Source: Proteobacteria bacterium ST_bin11
Lineage (GTDB): Bacteria > Pseudomonadota > Gammaproteobacteria > Methylococcales > Methylomonadaceae
Length of the DNA stretch: 58,067 bases
Direction of reading: 5' to 3'
Assembly (NCBI GenBank): GCA_002083615.1
Contig: MSXO01000027.1
Location: forward strand, 1 to 58,067
The translations under genes and the position numbers were made by a program. The first letter of the stretch is position 1; each line of letters starts with the position of its first letter. The notes under the pieces are model-generated. The model saw only the letters and a program-made list of their open reading frames with translations, did not search any database and was not told where the DNA came from. This document shows positions 34,466 through 43,058 of the stretch, piece after piece.

Positions 34466-35434
34466 GTGCTCTCGCAGCCCATCCACCACGACAGCCCGTT
34501 CCCGTTTTTTTATGTCAATGCGGCTTTTTCTGACGCGCAGTGTGCTGCGCTTGAAGATTTGTTTTTGCAAGACGGTGAGTGGCAGCATCGCGATGGCGCA
34601 TTTTATCGGTGCTCTCTCAAAGACGTTACTGAGAATATTCCCGCCCCTTTTCAAGCCGAAGTGCTCGACAGAATGCGCGAGATTACCGGTTTACCTCTCA
34701 CAAATCGCGTTGTCGTCACGGCGCAACGCATGCTGCCAGGGCAAGCCATAGGTATACATAGCGACCGACCGCTAGTGGGGTATGAGATTGCACGACTGGT
34801 CGTGCAACTTAATAGGCAATGGCAAGCTGAGCATGGCGGGGTGTTGGAATTATTCTCATCGCCGGAGAGTGAAGTGTTTTTTAGGGTTAACCCCGAGTAC
34901 AACACTGCCTTTGGCTTTCTGCTGCACGTCGATTCATACCATGGCGTGACGGAGGCTATTCAGGCGCGACAAACAGTGGTCTTCAATTTCTGGCATGCGG
35001 CGAATACGCCGGAACTGGCCGCGCACGTTCAAACCTTGTTTGCCGAGATGCGTTTCTCCGAGTTGCCGGCCGCACTCAATCCGCTTGCGTCGACCGCGGA
35101 ATTGAGTCTGCCCGAGGAGACGACATTTCGGGCCAGCATGGCTGCAATTGCGCTGCAGCGCTGGGGTTATAACGAAGCCACTATTCTCAAGGGCTACCAG
35201 CATAGCGCCGGCATGTCTGTCTGCGATACTGAGCAGGCCGAGACCTATGCGGCCGTGTTGCTGGCGGATTGGATGGCGTATTTGTATCGGGATTCGTTTG
35301 ATCTTGCTCTTTGGAACATCTTACGGCGTGAACTGGCAGGCTTAGCAGTGTTTGCTCGCCTGATGCCTACATGGCAGCTTTGTCTACCCATAGAGGCAGC
35401 CAGGCAGGCCGTTATCTGTCAGCCAATCCGATAG
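34466..35434 (+). CDS. 2OG-Fe(II) oxygenase superfamily protein
   Basis: A 322-aa protein. Iron ligands fit GIHSDRP (H-x-D) and VDSYHGVTEA (distal His), with the following arginine (QARQTVVFNFW) placed to bind 2-oxoglutarate. The first ~180 residues form the dioxygenase; the C-terminal ~130 residues are helical and unrecognised. The start is GTG at 34466, supported by AAAGGAG nine bases upstream. It follows the toxin-antitoxin pair but is probably separately expressed. Substrate unknown. Confidence 0.82.
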   Translation: MLSQPIHHDSPFPFFYVNAAFSDAQCAALEDLFLQDGEWQHRDGAFYRCSLKDVTENIPAPFQAEVLDRMREITGLPLTNRVVVTAQRMLPGQAIGIHSDRPLVGYEIARLVVQLNRQWQAEHGGVLELFSSPESEVFFRVNPEYNTAFGFLLHVDSYHGVTEAIQARQTVVFNFWHAANTPELAAHVQTLFAEMRFSELPAALNPLASTAELSLPEETTFRASMAAIALQRWGYNEATILKGYQHSAGMSVCDTEQAETYAAVLLADWMAYLYRDSFDLALWNILRRELAGLAVFARLMPTWQLCLPIEAARQAVICQPIR

Positions 35435-35870
35435 TGAATTACCGCAATCAAACTGCAGCCCATCAATAAGTATTTGAAAATACCAGAAAAGACCAATGAG
35501 TAGCCATTAAGTGTGTCAGCGCGATTCGCTTGCCGAATCGGCCACATCCGAGTCAACATCTCCAAATCCCCAAAAACTCAATGAAACCACACTAGCTGGA
35601 TTCCGCCAAATGGCATTCTATTGGTACTCAACGCCTGCCAAGATTGAATATATCTTCAGACCAAGACACTTGCCTCCGAATAAGGCCGAGCGAATAAAAA
35701 ATAAGCTCGGAAGCGGTATTGCTCCCCCGGCAAAGGGTAAACCATCAGCCAGTAAGTACCGAGCGAATGCGTAACGGGTTGTCACTGAAACGGGCACGCT
35801 ATCGCCAAATCGATTCGACCAATCAATCTTCATTGAACTAACTCTACTTGTTCCGATTTAAGCAAATGCT
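35435..35870. other. gene-poor stretch
   Basis: Two overlapping open frames on opposite strands (about 35511-35774 on + and 35618-35833 on -) are both short, lack a good ribosome site or recognisable features, and cannot both be real. I see no convincing gene here. Confidence 0.4.
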
Positions 35871-35990
35871 GTCATGCCCGCCTGGATACCCACAGCGGGC
35901 ATCCAGTGCCAGGGATGGCAAGCTTCGCCCCTCCAGGGGCCGGGATTCGCTAGGCGCTCTAACGGGTCCGGCAATCCCGGAATGACCAGT
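35871..35990. repeat. palindromic intergenic repeat
   Basis: ATGCCCGC (35874-35881) pairs with GCGGGCAT (35895-35902); a wider GTCATGCC...GGAATGAC pairing spans the element. It is the same general type as the repeats at 16793 and 27495. It lies in the leader of the following sorting-tail gene. Confidence 0.65.
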
Positions 35991-36101
35991 ATCTTTGAGA
36001 ACCTGACAACGTAGAACTTAACCTCTAAAAATTAGCAGTTTCGCGCGGATACTGGTATCTTTATGGCCACCTCCGAATAACCACAAACCAAAGTGCATAC
36101 C

Positions 36102-36956
36102 ATGAACCGTTACCGCATGCTTTTTTTGTATCTGTTGATTTTTGGTTATTCGCCGCTCAGTGCGGCTTATACCACGTATGCACAAGCCCAAGCTTTAGGG
36201 CGTGATACTGAGTTCTTTCAATCAGGCAGCAAAATAGATCAAAACATTGATGCCAACTCATTCACTGCCGATTCGTTCATTTATCAAGTGTTTGGCCCAT
36301 CAACGACTTCGCAATGGACTCGCCGGCTGCAGGCATTGGGCACAGCATCGGCTAGTCCAGGCGTACTAAAAACCAGTGCTAGTGCCGGTGCATTTATTGA
36401 CGCTCCGGCAGGTATTTTCTCGACATCCGGACTTGCAGAAGCGGGTTTTACCGATAGTTTCACTATTCGAGGCTCCGGCTCAGGACCACGGACCGATCTG
36501 AAAGTCGATTATCAAGTTTCCGGTGGGCTGGGAGGGGACGCCTTCGCTGAGGGTGGGCTGTTTTTTAATCAGGGCGGGCTTTTCCTGGATAGAGATAAAT
36601 TCATCAGTTTTACAGAAGTGCCAAATGGCCCGCGCAATTTTAACTGTAGAGGTGAGACATGTTCAGGCACGCTGACACTGCCTCAGTTAGCTGTTGGTAC
36701 AACATACTTTATCAAAGCGTATTTGAAAGTTTACGCGTCGGCTGTTGAACAAAATAATCTTGGTCTTGGCAACAGTTCTTCCGCTGATTACAGCAACACA
36801 GGGAAAATATTTCTAAGTCTTTCTGACCCCAACTATCAACTGGTGACCAACAGCGGTTTTAATTATTCGCCCGTACCATTACCGGCGTCATTTTGGTTGT
36901 TTGGCAGCGGTCTGCTGGCTTGGTCAACCCGCCCGGGCACCAGAAAAAGGACTTGA
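36102..36956 (+). CDS. exported protein with PEP-CTERM/VPLPA-type tail
   Basis: A 284-aa exported protein: signal peptide (MNRYRMLFLYLLIFGYSPLS to AA), a beta-rich low-complexity body with many Gly/Ser, a Cys pair (NFNCRGETCSG), and the tail VPLPASFWLFGSGLLAWS followed by RPGTRKR. The ATG at 36102 is preferred over a GTG three codons earlier. No domain recognised. A weak hairpin follows (36985-37028). Confidence 0.78.
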   Translation: MNRYRMLFLYLLIFGYSPLSAAYTTYAQAQALGRDTEFFQSGSKIDQNIDANSFTADSFIYQVFGPSTTSQWTRRLQALGTASASPGVLKTSASAGAFIDAPAGIFSTSGLAEAGFTDSFTIRGSGSGPRTDLKVDYQVSGGLGGDAFAEGGLFFNQGGLFLDRDKFISFTEVPNGPRNFNCRGETCSGTLTLPQLAVGTTYFIKAYLKVYASAVEQNNLGLGNSSSADYSNTGKIFLSLSDPNYQLVTNSGFNYSPVPLPASFWLFGSGLLAWSTRPGTRKRT

Positions 36957-36984
36957 ATAATGGCCGCCCCGAGGACGACGATGT

Positions 36985-37028
36985 TTGGCTGACCTGAAAA
37001 GAGCAAGTCGTTTCTGGCTGTCAGCCAA
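36985..37028 (+). terminator. possible terminator hairpin
   Basis: Perfect arms TTGGCTGAC (36985-36993) and GTCAGCCAA (37020-37028) around a 26-base loop, 28 bases after the stop of the 36102-36956 gene. No U-tract, so only a tentative terminator. The remaining bases to 37302 show no gene. Confidence 0.35.
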
Positions 37029-37302
37029 AGTTGTAACGCCAGGCCAGTGGGGGCTAAACCACGTGACGCGCATCCTTGGCTAAAGATGCCGCAGTGCACA
37101 TAGTTACCCTATCCAATCTGTTTGGCTAGCGGCGGTGATCTTGGTTGTCAGCATTAGCAACCCATGCTTCATACAAGGAGTTGAACTCTCATTTACCGCT
37201 TGTAAATATTTCGTCACAATTGATCAGTAAAATTTGGCCCGAAAATACAACAGAGGTTCGCCATAGATCCCGGCAACCTCAGCGACTCACGGACCCAGTA
37301 AT

Positions 37303-37515
37303 ATGACCAACGAAAACCCAGTAGTCCCCACGCTGACCATCGGCGATAAAACCCATCCGCTCGATAGCCTTAGCGAGATTGCAAAGGCGCAAATCACTAA
37401 CTTGCAAATTGTCGACGCTGAGATTCAGCGCCTGCAACAGCAATTGGGCATAGCGCAGGTAGCCAGGGAGAGTTTCCTCGCTACCTTACAGGCCGAATTC
37501 GCCAAACTTGGCTAG
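37303..37515 (+). CDS. small coiled-coil protein, DUF6447-like
   Basis: A 70-aa protein: PTLTIGDKTHPLDSLSEIAK followed by a coiled coil (VDAEIQRLQQQLGIAQVA). This matches a short family annotated DUF6447 (from memory). Single small gene, convergent with the gene at 37708. Function unknown. Confidence 0.75.
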   Translation: MTNENPVVPTLTIGDKTHPLDSLSEIAKAQITNLQIVDAEIQRLQQQLGIAQVARESFLATLQAEFAKLG

Positions 37516-37707
37516 TCTGCGAAGTCTGGCGCTCAGTTTTTCAGGCCTTCCACCCAGTTGGCACAACCCGGTCTAGCAGCTCCGCCTGGGCTGATAAGTG
37601 TGTGATCGACGCAAATGACTGCTCCCCCCCAACGTCAGCAAGACAACCTCTGTAACCACGTATTTGCACTTTCTGCCCTGTGATCGTCGATACCTAGAGC
37701 ACGATTG

Positions 37708-38088
37708 CTACTCGGTCGCAGCGCTTGGCCGTCCAGTCCGGACTTTATCCACGCTCTCTATGGCTTTTTTCAGCTCGTCAGGATTCGCTGCAGTCAACAG
37801 ATGCAGGCCGGCCCGCAGGATTTCGCTTTTCTTCACATGAATCCCGCTGGCTAGGCAGGACTTTTTCAAATCCGAAATCATCCGATAATCGTGTTCCGGG
37901 AAGGAAAAACTATCCCGAATCACTTTAGTTTTTGGCGCTTTGCTTTTCTTAGCGGAAGACTTCTCTTCGATTTGAGCAGCTTCGACGATTTGCTCGGGCG
38001 CTACCGCAACAGTCATTTCCTCAATAACTGACTCTATTGTTTCCGGCTGAGCGACTTCTTTTTTAGATCTTGACTTCTTGGTATTCAT
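37708..38088 (-). CDS. hypothetical protein with ribbon-helix-helix-like C-terminus
   Basis: A 126-aa protein. The first ~60 residues are Lys/Glu/Ala-rich and probably disordered. From DSFSFPEHDYRMISDLKK to SEILRAGLHLL the pattern (short strand, two helices) resembles a ribbon-helix-helix DNA-binding domain. The ATG at 38088 has AGGAAG upstream. Could be a small regulator or a nucleoid-associated protein; no partner is adjacent. Confidence 0.7.
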   Translation of the reverse strand: MNTKKSRSKKEVAQPETIESVIEEMTVAVAPEQIVEAAQIEEKSSAKKSKAPKTKVIRDSFSFPEHDYRMISDLKKSCLASGIHVKKSEILRAGLHLLTAANPDELKKAIESVDKVRTGRPSAATE

Positions 38089-38314
38089 TGTCACTTCCTC
38101 ACTGATGGGTGGAATGAACAGTATAAACCGTATATAACGTTTTTAGCGCTATCTAAAATTGATTGAAAACCAGAGCGGAATAGTTTGATCTCAGTATCCG
38201 CAGAAGCCTAAACACCTACTCGCAGCCTCAGTCATCAAATTGTCACCAAGCGGTTTTACACTCCAGTGATGCCAACTCGGTCACGTTTTTTGTGTTTAAT
38301 CCCTGGAGATCCTC

Positions 38315-40093
38315 ATGAAATTTAGAGTAGTTCGATTAACCGCCGTCGCAACCCTAGTTGCTCTGGGCGGTAAAGCGCAAGCGGCCTTACCCAATGGGGT
38401 TGCCGCCGGTGATGTCAGCCAAACGTCTGCCGTTCTGTGGGGCCGATCCGATAGCCTGGGCGATTTAAATTTCCAGTACGCGACCGATAGCGCATTCACG
38501 CAAATCGTGGGCAGCAGCTTTAAAACAGTGAGTGACCCGCTGGCACCGGTCAAATGGGATGTATCGGGCTTGTCCGCCGATACGACTTACTATTACCGCG
38601 CAATTGACAGCGTGGGTAGTCAAGCCAGCGGCCAATTTAAAACGGCGGCTGCGCTAGGTAGTACTACTGGCTTACGCTTTGGCGTATCCGGCGATTGGCG
38701 CGGCGACTTGCTGCCTTATCCGACCGTGAAAAACGCCAGCCAGCGCAATCTGGATTTTTTCGTGGCGATGGGCGATACCATATACGGCGACGTGGCTTCC
38801 AACGTCAACAATGGTCAGCAGCAAGCGCAGAGCTTGAACGATTTCCGCAATAAGCACGCCGAAGTTTATAGCGCTAAGGGTGGCTTAAACGGCCTGGCCG
38901 ATTTGCGCCAATCCACTGCCGTTTTTGCCACCATAGACGACCACGAAGTCACCAACGATTTCGCCGGCGGCGCTGATGTATCGGTTGATCCGCGTTTCAA
39001 TGCCAATCCCGCTGGCACCTTAATTAACGACAGCACGCTGTATAACAACGGCATCCAAGCCTTCCAAGAATACAATCCAATTCGTAACGAACTTTATGGC
39101 GCCACTGGCGACGTTCGTAACGCTGGCGAAGTAAAGCTCTATCGCAACCAAACCTTCGGTAACGACGCCGCCTTGATGGTGTTGGATGCTCGCTCGTTTC
39201 GCGACACCGAGTTAGCCGATGCCAACCCCCTGGACCCTAATTCAATTGGCGGATTTTTGGCAAGCTCGTTCGACCCAAGCCGCACCATGCTGGGTAAACA
39301 ACAGGTCGCTGACCTGAAAGCCGATCTACTGTCCGCCGAGCAAAATAATATCACCTGGAAATTCATCGCCGTCCCGGAGCCCATGCAAAACCTGGGTGTG
39401 GTGGGTGCCCCCGACCGTTTTGAAGGCTACGCCGCCGAACGTACCGAAATCTTGAAGTTTATCGATGACAACAAAATCGATAACGTGGTGTTTCTGTCCG
39501 CCGACATCCACGGCACGTTGGTGAATAACCTGAGCTATCAACTCACCCCATTCGGCCAGCAAAAAGCGACCAACGCCTTCGAAATCACCACCGGCTCGGT
39601 AGCCTATGACGCGCCATTTGGGCCAACGGTTGCGGAACTGGCTGCTGCAGTGGGTTTGCTTACGCCCCAAGAAAAAGCCTTCTACGATTCCTTGCCTAGC
39701 AATGCCGCCAAGGACAGCTTCATCAAAACGGTTACCAATGGTGCATTAACTGCCCTCGGTTACGACCCACTGGGTCTCGACGCCAACCTGCCTGATGCTG
39801 ACGGCAAGATCCAAGCCCAACTGCTGCAGGGCGACTATGTGGCAACGCATACTTACGGTTGGACCGAGTTTGAAATCGATCAGCTCACTCAGCAACTACT
39901 GGTTACCACCTACGGCATAAACCCCTACGACACCGGCGATATCGCCAACGATTTGACTGGTATCGTCAACCGCACGCCGCAAATCGTCAGCCAATTCAGA
40001 ATCACGCCTACGGCTGTTCCCGTGCCAAGCGCGATCTGGTTGTTCGGCTCTGGATTGCTGGCCCTAAATTTCCGTCGCCGTCAACGCGGCTAA
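38315..40093 (+). CDS. PhoD-like alkaline phosphatase with PEP-CTERM-type tail
   Basis: A 592-aa exported phosphatase: signal peptide to AQA, an N-terminal fibronectin-like PhoD domain (GVAAGDVSQTSAVLWGRSD), then the metallophosphatase core with GVSGDWRG, FFVAMGDTIYGD, FATIDDHEVTNDF and FLSADIHGTLV holding the metal ligands. The C-terminal tail VPVPSAIWLFGSGLLALNF plus RRRQR replaces the usual secreted end. Probably hydrolyses phosphodiesters or monoesters at the cell surface. Followed by a hairpin and a phytase-like esterase gene. Confidence 0.88.
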   Translation: MKFRVVRLTAVATLVALGGKAQAALPNGVAAGDVSQTSAVLWGRSDSLGDLNFQYATDSAFTQIVGSSFKTVSDPLAPVKWDVSGLSADTTYYYRAIDSVGSQASGQFKTAAALGSTTGLRFGVSGDWRGDLLPYPTVKNASQRNLDFFVAMGDTIYGDVASNVNNGQQQAQSLNDFRNKHAEVYSAKGGLNGLADLRQSTAVFATIDDHEVTNDFAGGADVSVDPRFNANPAGTLINDSTLYNNGIQAFQEYNPIRNELYGATGDVRNAGEVKLYRNQTFGNDAALMVLDARSFRDTELADANPLDPNSIGGFLASSFDPSRTMLGKQQVADLKADLLSAEQNNITWKFIAVPEPMQNLGVVGAPDRFEGYAAERTEILKFIDDNKIDNVVFLSADIHGTLVNNLSYQLTPFGQQKATNAFEITTGSVAYDAPFGPTVAELAAAVGLLTPQEKAFYDSLPSNAAKDSFIKTVTNGALTALGYDPLGLDANLPDADGKIQAQLLQGDYVATHTYGWTEFEIDQLTQQLLVTTYGINPYDTGDIANDLTGIVNRTPQIVSQFRITPTAVPVPSAIWLFGSGLLALNFRRRQRG

Positions 40094-40105
40094 TTCCCTT
40101 TTCAT

Positions 40106-40144
40106 CCGACTGACTCAGGTCCTTAAGTGGCTTGTGTCAGTCGG
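40106..40144 (+). terminator. hairpin terminator after the PhoD-like gene
   Basis: Perfect 9-bp arms CCGACTGAC (40106-40114) and GTCAGTCGG (40136-40144) followed by CTTTCC, beginning 13 bases after the stop codon. The weak U-tract suggests partial termination before the esterase gene at 40181. Confidence 0.5.
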
Positions 40145-40180
40145 CTTTCCCCGCAGCAGATTTTTTATCAGGAGAACAAT

Positions 40181-41428
40181 ATGAAATGCAGAAACGCCCT
40201 GATTCCTTTACTGGGATTAGTCGCCGGCAACACTAACGCAGCCGCGCCTTTTTCATTGGACTACATCGGCCAAAACATTGTCCCCACCGGCACGCTATTT
40301 GGCGGCACCACGGTGGGTGGCTTGTCGGGTATCGATTACGATAGTGTCAGCGGTAGATATTTGGCGATCAGCGATGATCATTCGAGTTCGAGTTTGAATC
40401 CGGCCAGATACTATGAACTGAGTTTGAACCTGGCCCTGTTCAACAAAAATGCCGCACCAGGCGCGGCGGGCGTGACATTTAACAGCGTGACCACTATTTT
40501 GACTCCCGGTGGCGGTACTTTTGCTGCCAACAAAGTGGATCCCGAATCCATGCGCTTGCGTAACGGCAGCCTGTTCTGGACTAACGAAGGCCAGCGCTCT
40601 GCCGTAGAATTTCAGAACCCGACGGTCCGGGAAATGAATTTGAACGGTAGCTATGTACGGGATTTTGCCGTGCCGGGATATTACAACCCTAGCGGAAGCA
40701 ACAGTTCTCTCGGGGTCGGCGATAAGGGGATTCGCAACAATCTGGCCTTCGAAAGCCTAAGCTTTTCCAACGACGGTAACACGCTATACACCGCGACCGA
40801 AAACTCATTGGCACAGGACGATGCCTTGCCGGCAACCATTTTAAACGGCTCGAAAAGCAGGGTATTGGCTTTTGACGTTAACAGCGGCAACGCCGTTGGC
40901 GAATATGTGTATACCACCGACGCGGTAATCGACACCCCCAACCCAATCACTAATTTCGCCACCAATGGTTTAGTCGAGCTGTTAAACATACCGGGCCTCA
41001 GCGACACCTTTATCGCCACCGAGCGCTCGTTCTCGGCGGGCATTCCCGGCACCGGTAACAATATCCGCTTGTACCTGACTAGTTTGAGCAACGCCAGCAA
41101 CCTGCTGGGGGTTGACGATTTGGATAGCGCGCCGACCTACACCAGCATGAGCAAGGAGTTGTTACTGGATCTAAGCACGCTGACCAATAGCGACGGCTCA
41201 GCTTTGGCGCTGGACAATATCGAAGCCATCACCTGGGGCGAAACTTTCAACGGTAACCCTACCTTGATTTTGGCATCCGATAACAACTTTTCGTCTACCC
41301 AATTCAGCCAATTTTTGGCGTTCGAAGTAAAGGCCGTGCCGCTGCCAGCGGCTTTTCCGCTGTTCGGCACTGCGTTGTTGGGATTGGGCATGAATGGTTT
41401 GCGGAGAAAGCACTTAAATATGGCGTGA
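40181..41428 (+). CDS. esterase-like activity of phytase family protein with VPLPA-type tail
   Basis: A 415-aa exported protein: signal peptide to NAA, then the phytase-esterase-like beta-propeller (GGLSGIDYDSVSGRYLAISD, VDPESMRLRNGSLFWTNEGQ, ERSFSAGIPGTGNNIRLYL), and tail VPLPAAFPLFGTALLGLGM plus RRKH. The ATG at 40181 has AGGAG upstream. Next to a PhoD-like phosphatase, it suggests organic phosphate use at the cell surface. Substrate not established. Confidence 0.86.
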   Translation: MKCRNALIPLLGLVAGNTNAAAPFSLDYIGQNIVPTGTLFGGTTVGGLSGIDYDSVSGRYLAISDDHSSSSLNPARYYELSLNLALFNKNAAPGAAGVTFNSVTTILTPGGGTFAANKVDPESMRLRNGSLFWTNEGQRSAVEFQNPTVREMNLNGSYVRDFAVPGYYNPSGSNSSLGVGDKGIRNNLAFESLSFSNDGNTLYTATENSLAQDDALPATILNGSKSRVLAFDVNSGNAVGEYVYTTDAVIDTPNPITNFATNGLVELLNIPGLSDTFIATERSFSAGIPGTGNNIRLYLTSLSNASNLLGVDDLDSAPTYTSMSKELLLDLSTLTNSDGSALALDNIEAITWGETFNGNPTLILASDNNFSSTQFSQFLAFEVKAVPLPAAFPLFGTALLGLGMNGLRRKHLNMA

Positions 41429-41451
41429 GCTCTTTACCGTAGCCGCTAGTT

Positions 41452-41486
41452 GCAAGGTGTGGGACCTACTTGGTTCAACACCTTGC
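41452..41486. terminator. possible bidirectional terminator between convergent genes
   Basis: Arms GCAAGGTGT (41452-41460) and ACACCTTGC (41478-41486) between the stops of two convergent genes. No U-tract on the plus strand; minus-strand use is equally possible. Confidence 0.4.
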
Positions 41487-41512
41487 CTGATAAGGCAAAT
41501 GAACTTCCTATT

Positions 41513-42378
41513 TTACAGAATGCAACGCCGCTTAAAACCTATCAATCCGAATAGTCCAGTAACAAATATCCAAATAGTCCCTGGTATTGGCACAACTGCG
41601 GTCTTTTGATAAAGAGTACCGGATGCTCCTGTCACTGCTACACCGCCAGGTGCAGTTGCGCTGAAATATGAAGATCCAAAGAAATCGGCGGCGCCGTCCC
41701 CCATCACTTCTGCATTCAATTTACTTGCAATGTAAAACGTAACCCCATAGGTAAATGGGATCTCCGCAGTAAAAATATTTGATCCCGAATTAATGTTTGG
41801 GAATTGATTTAGAAGGTCAATCTCTTGCTGGCTTAAATGCGCCAAAACATCAGGACTCACGCCGTAAGCTTGAATCACAATTTCACTTTCATCCGGTCCG
41901 GTATTACTTTGATTGTCATCATAACCCAATATTCCACTACCGCCATTTTCACCAAGTGTGATGGGCAACTCGCTGACAAACAACTTGTAACTAGACAACG
42001 CGCCACCACCGGTTAATAATCCGTCCACTCTGACGCTCACCGACAATATTCCGCCACCCGCACCAAATAGGGTAAACGCATCGCTCCAGATGGTTTCGGC
42101 GAATGCGCCATCTGTAGCTGGCTGGCTGTTGGCGATGGCGTAAGCCCCGGTCTCTCCGAACAAAGACCGGCCTTTGGCAAGCAAGCTAGAGTTAGAACCC
42201 ACTTGAGCGGATTGCGTATCTACCAAGCGCTCAAAAGGCCGAATCACATTGTTAGGATCAAATATCGATTTGTCGTGACCCCAACAACTGTAAAGGGAGT
42301 CCAAACGTCTGCTTTTACAGAAACGAAGTTAAAGTTGAGCAGCGAACAAACAGCTAATAAAGATTTTGTGTGCTTCAT
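41513..42378 (-). pseudogene. exported PEP-CTERM-type protein, frameshifted near the N-terminus
   Basis: The long open part (to about 42304) encodes LVDTQSAQVGSNSS onward and ends in VPIPGTIWIFVTGLFGLIG plus KRR, a sorting tail, but lacks a signal peptide. A good start exists at 42378 (AGGAG upstream) giving a signal peptide MKHTKSLLAVCSLLNF to KADVWTPF in another frame. The two frames join if one A is added to the AAA run at 42260-42262, restoring RYFDPNNVIRPF. Either an assembly error or a recent inactivating deletion. Apart from that the gene looks intact. No known domain. Confidence 0.75.
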
Positions 42379-43058
42379 AAAAATCATCTCCTAATTTATT
42401 GCCAATTATCCAAATCAAGCCAGTAGGATGGCTTTCAAATAGCAATCCATCAAAGTATCTCAAGCTCGAGGTGAAGTACCTAAATACATAACCTTGTTTA
42501 TAGTGGTATTCCTTGTGGACTCAGTGAGTGGAAGCCACAGGCCTTGTCTGTTGGGGCAACGCAACGCTAGCCCCCTATTCAGTGACCGAATTGCATTTCC
42601 CGTTAAGACAATAACTCTGAGCAACATCATCCCACGGGTCAAGGAAGGTCAAGGTTGCATCTACCCAAGAACGACCGCCTCCTATGTTTTGTCCTGGCGT
42701 ATGCCATTCTCCGAATGAGTAAAAGTTAGTTTGGCTAGCCTAGCGTTAACCACCCAAACGCGGATGCTGCGCAAAGACATTTTCATAATACAATTTATAC
42801 TAAACTAAAAGAATTAACAGTCGCAAAATAATCCACCCCGTGCAGAGCTCAAAAGCTTTTTCTGTAGACTAAATGCGCTGGAGGTTTAGAAAAAACCCTG
42901 TCGCAATATAACAATATCCATCAGACCAAAAAATTATTACTAGCTAACAGATCGAGAATAGAACTACCGGGTGAAGCCCAGACATTTATCATTAGGTGCA
43001 ACAGCACTTTAAATCATAATTTAACATACCCACTTATCAGTGTTTCAGGAGGCACTAA
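42379..43058. other. AT-rich intergenic stretch
   Basis: About 680 bases. Short open frames near 42460-42720 on both strands have no ribosome sites or known motifs; a 45-codon minus-strand frame without a start could be a gene remnant. The final 60 bases lead into the phytochrome gene with CAGGAGG before its start codon. Confidence 0.4.

Noticed and set aside
35511..35833. Two opposite-strand small open frames
   Set aside because: Mutually overlapping, weak starts, no similarity I can recognise.
42460..42720. Short frames on both strands before the phytochrome gene
   Set aside because: No ribosome sites or motifs; at most a decayed gene remnant.
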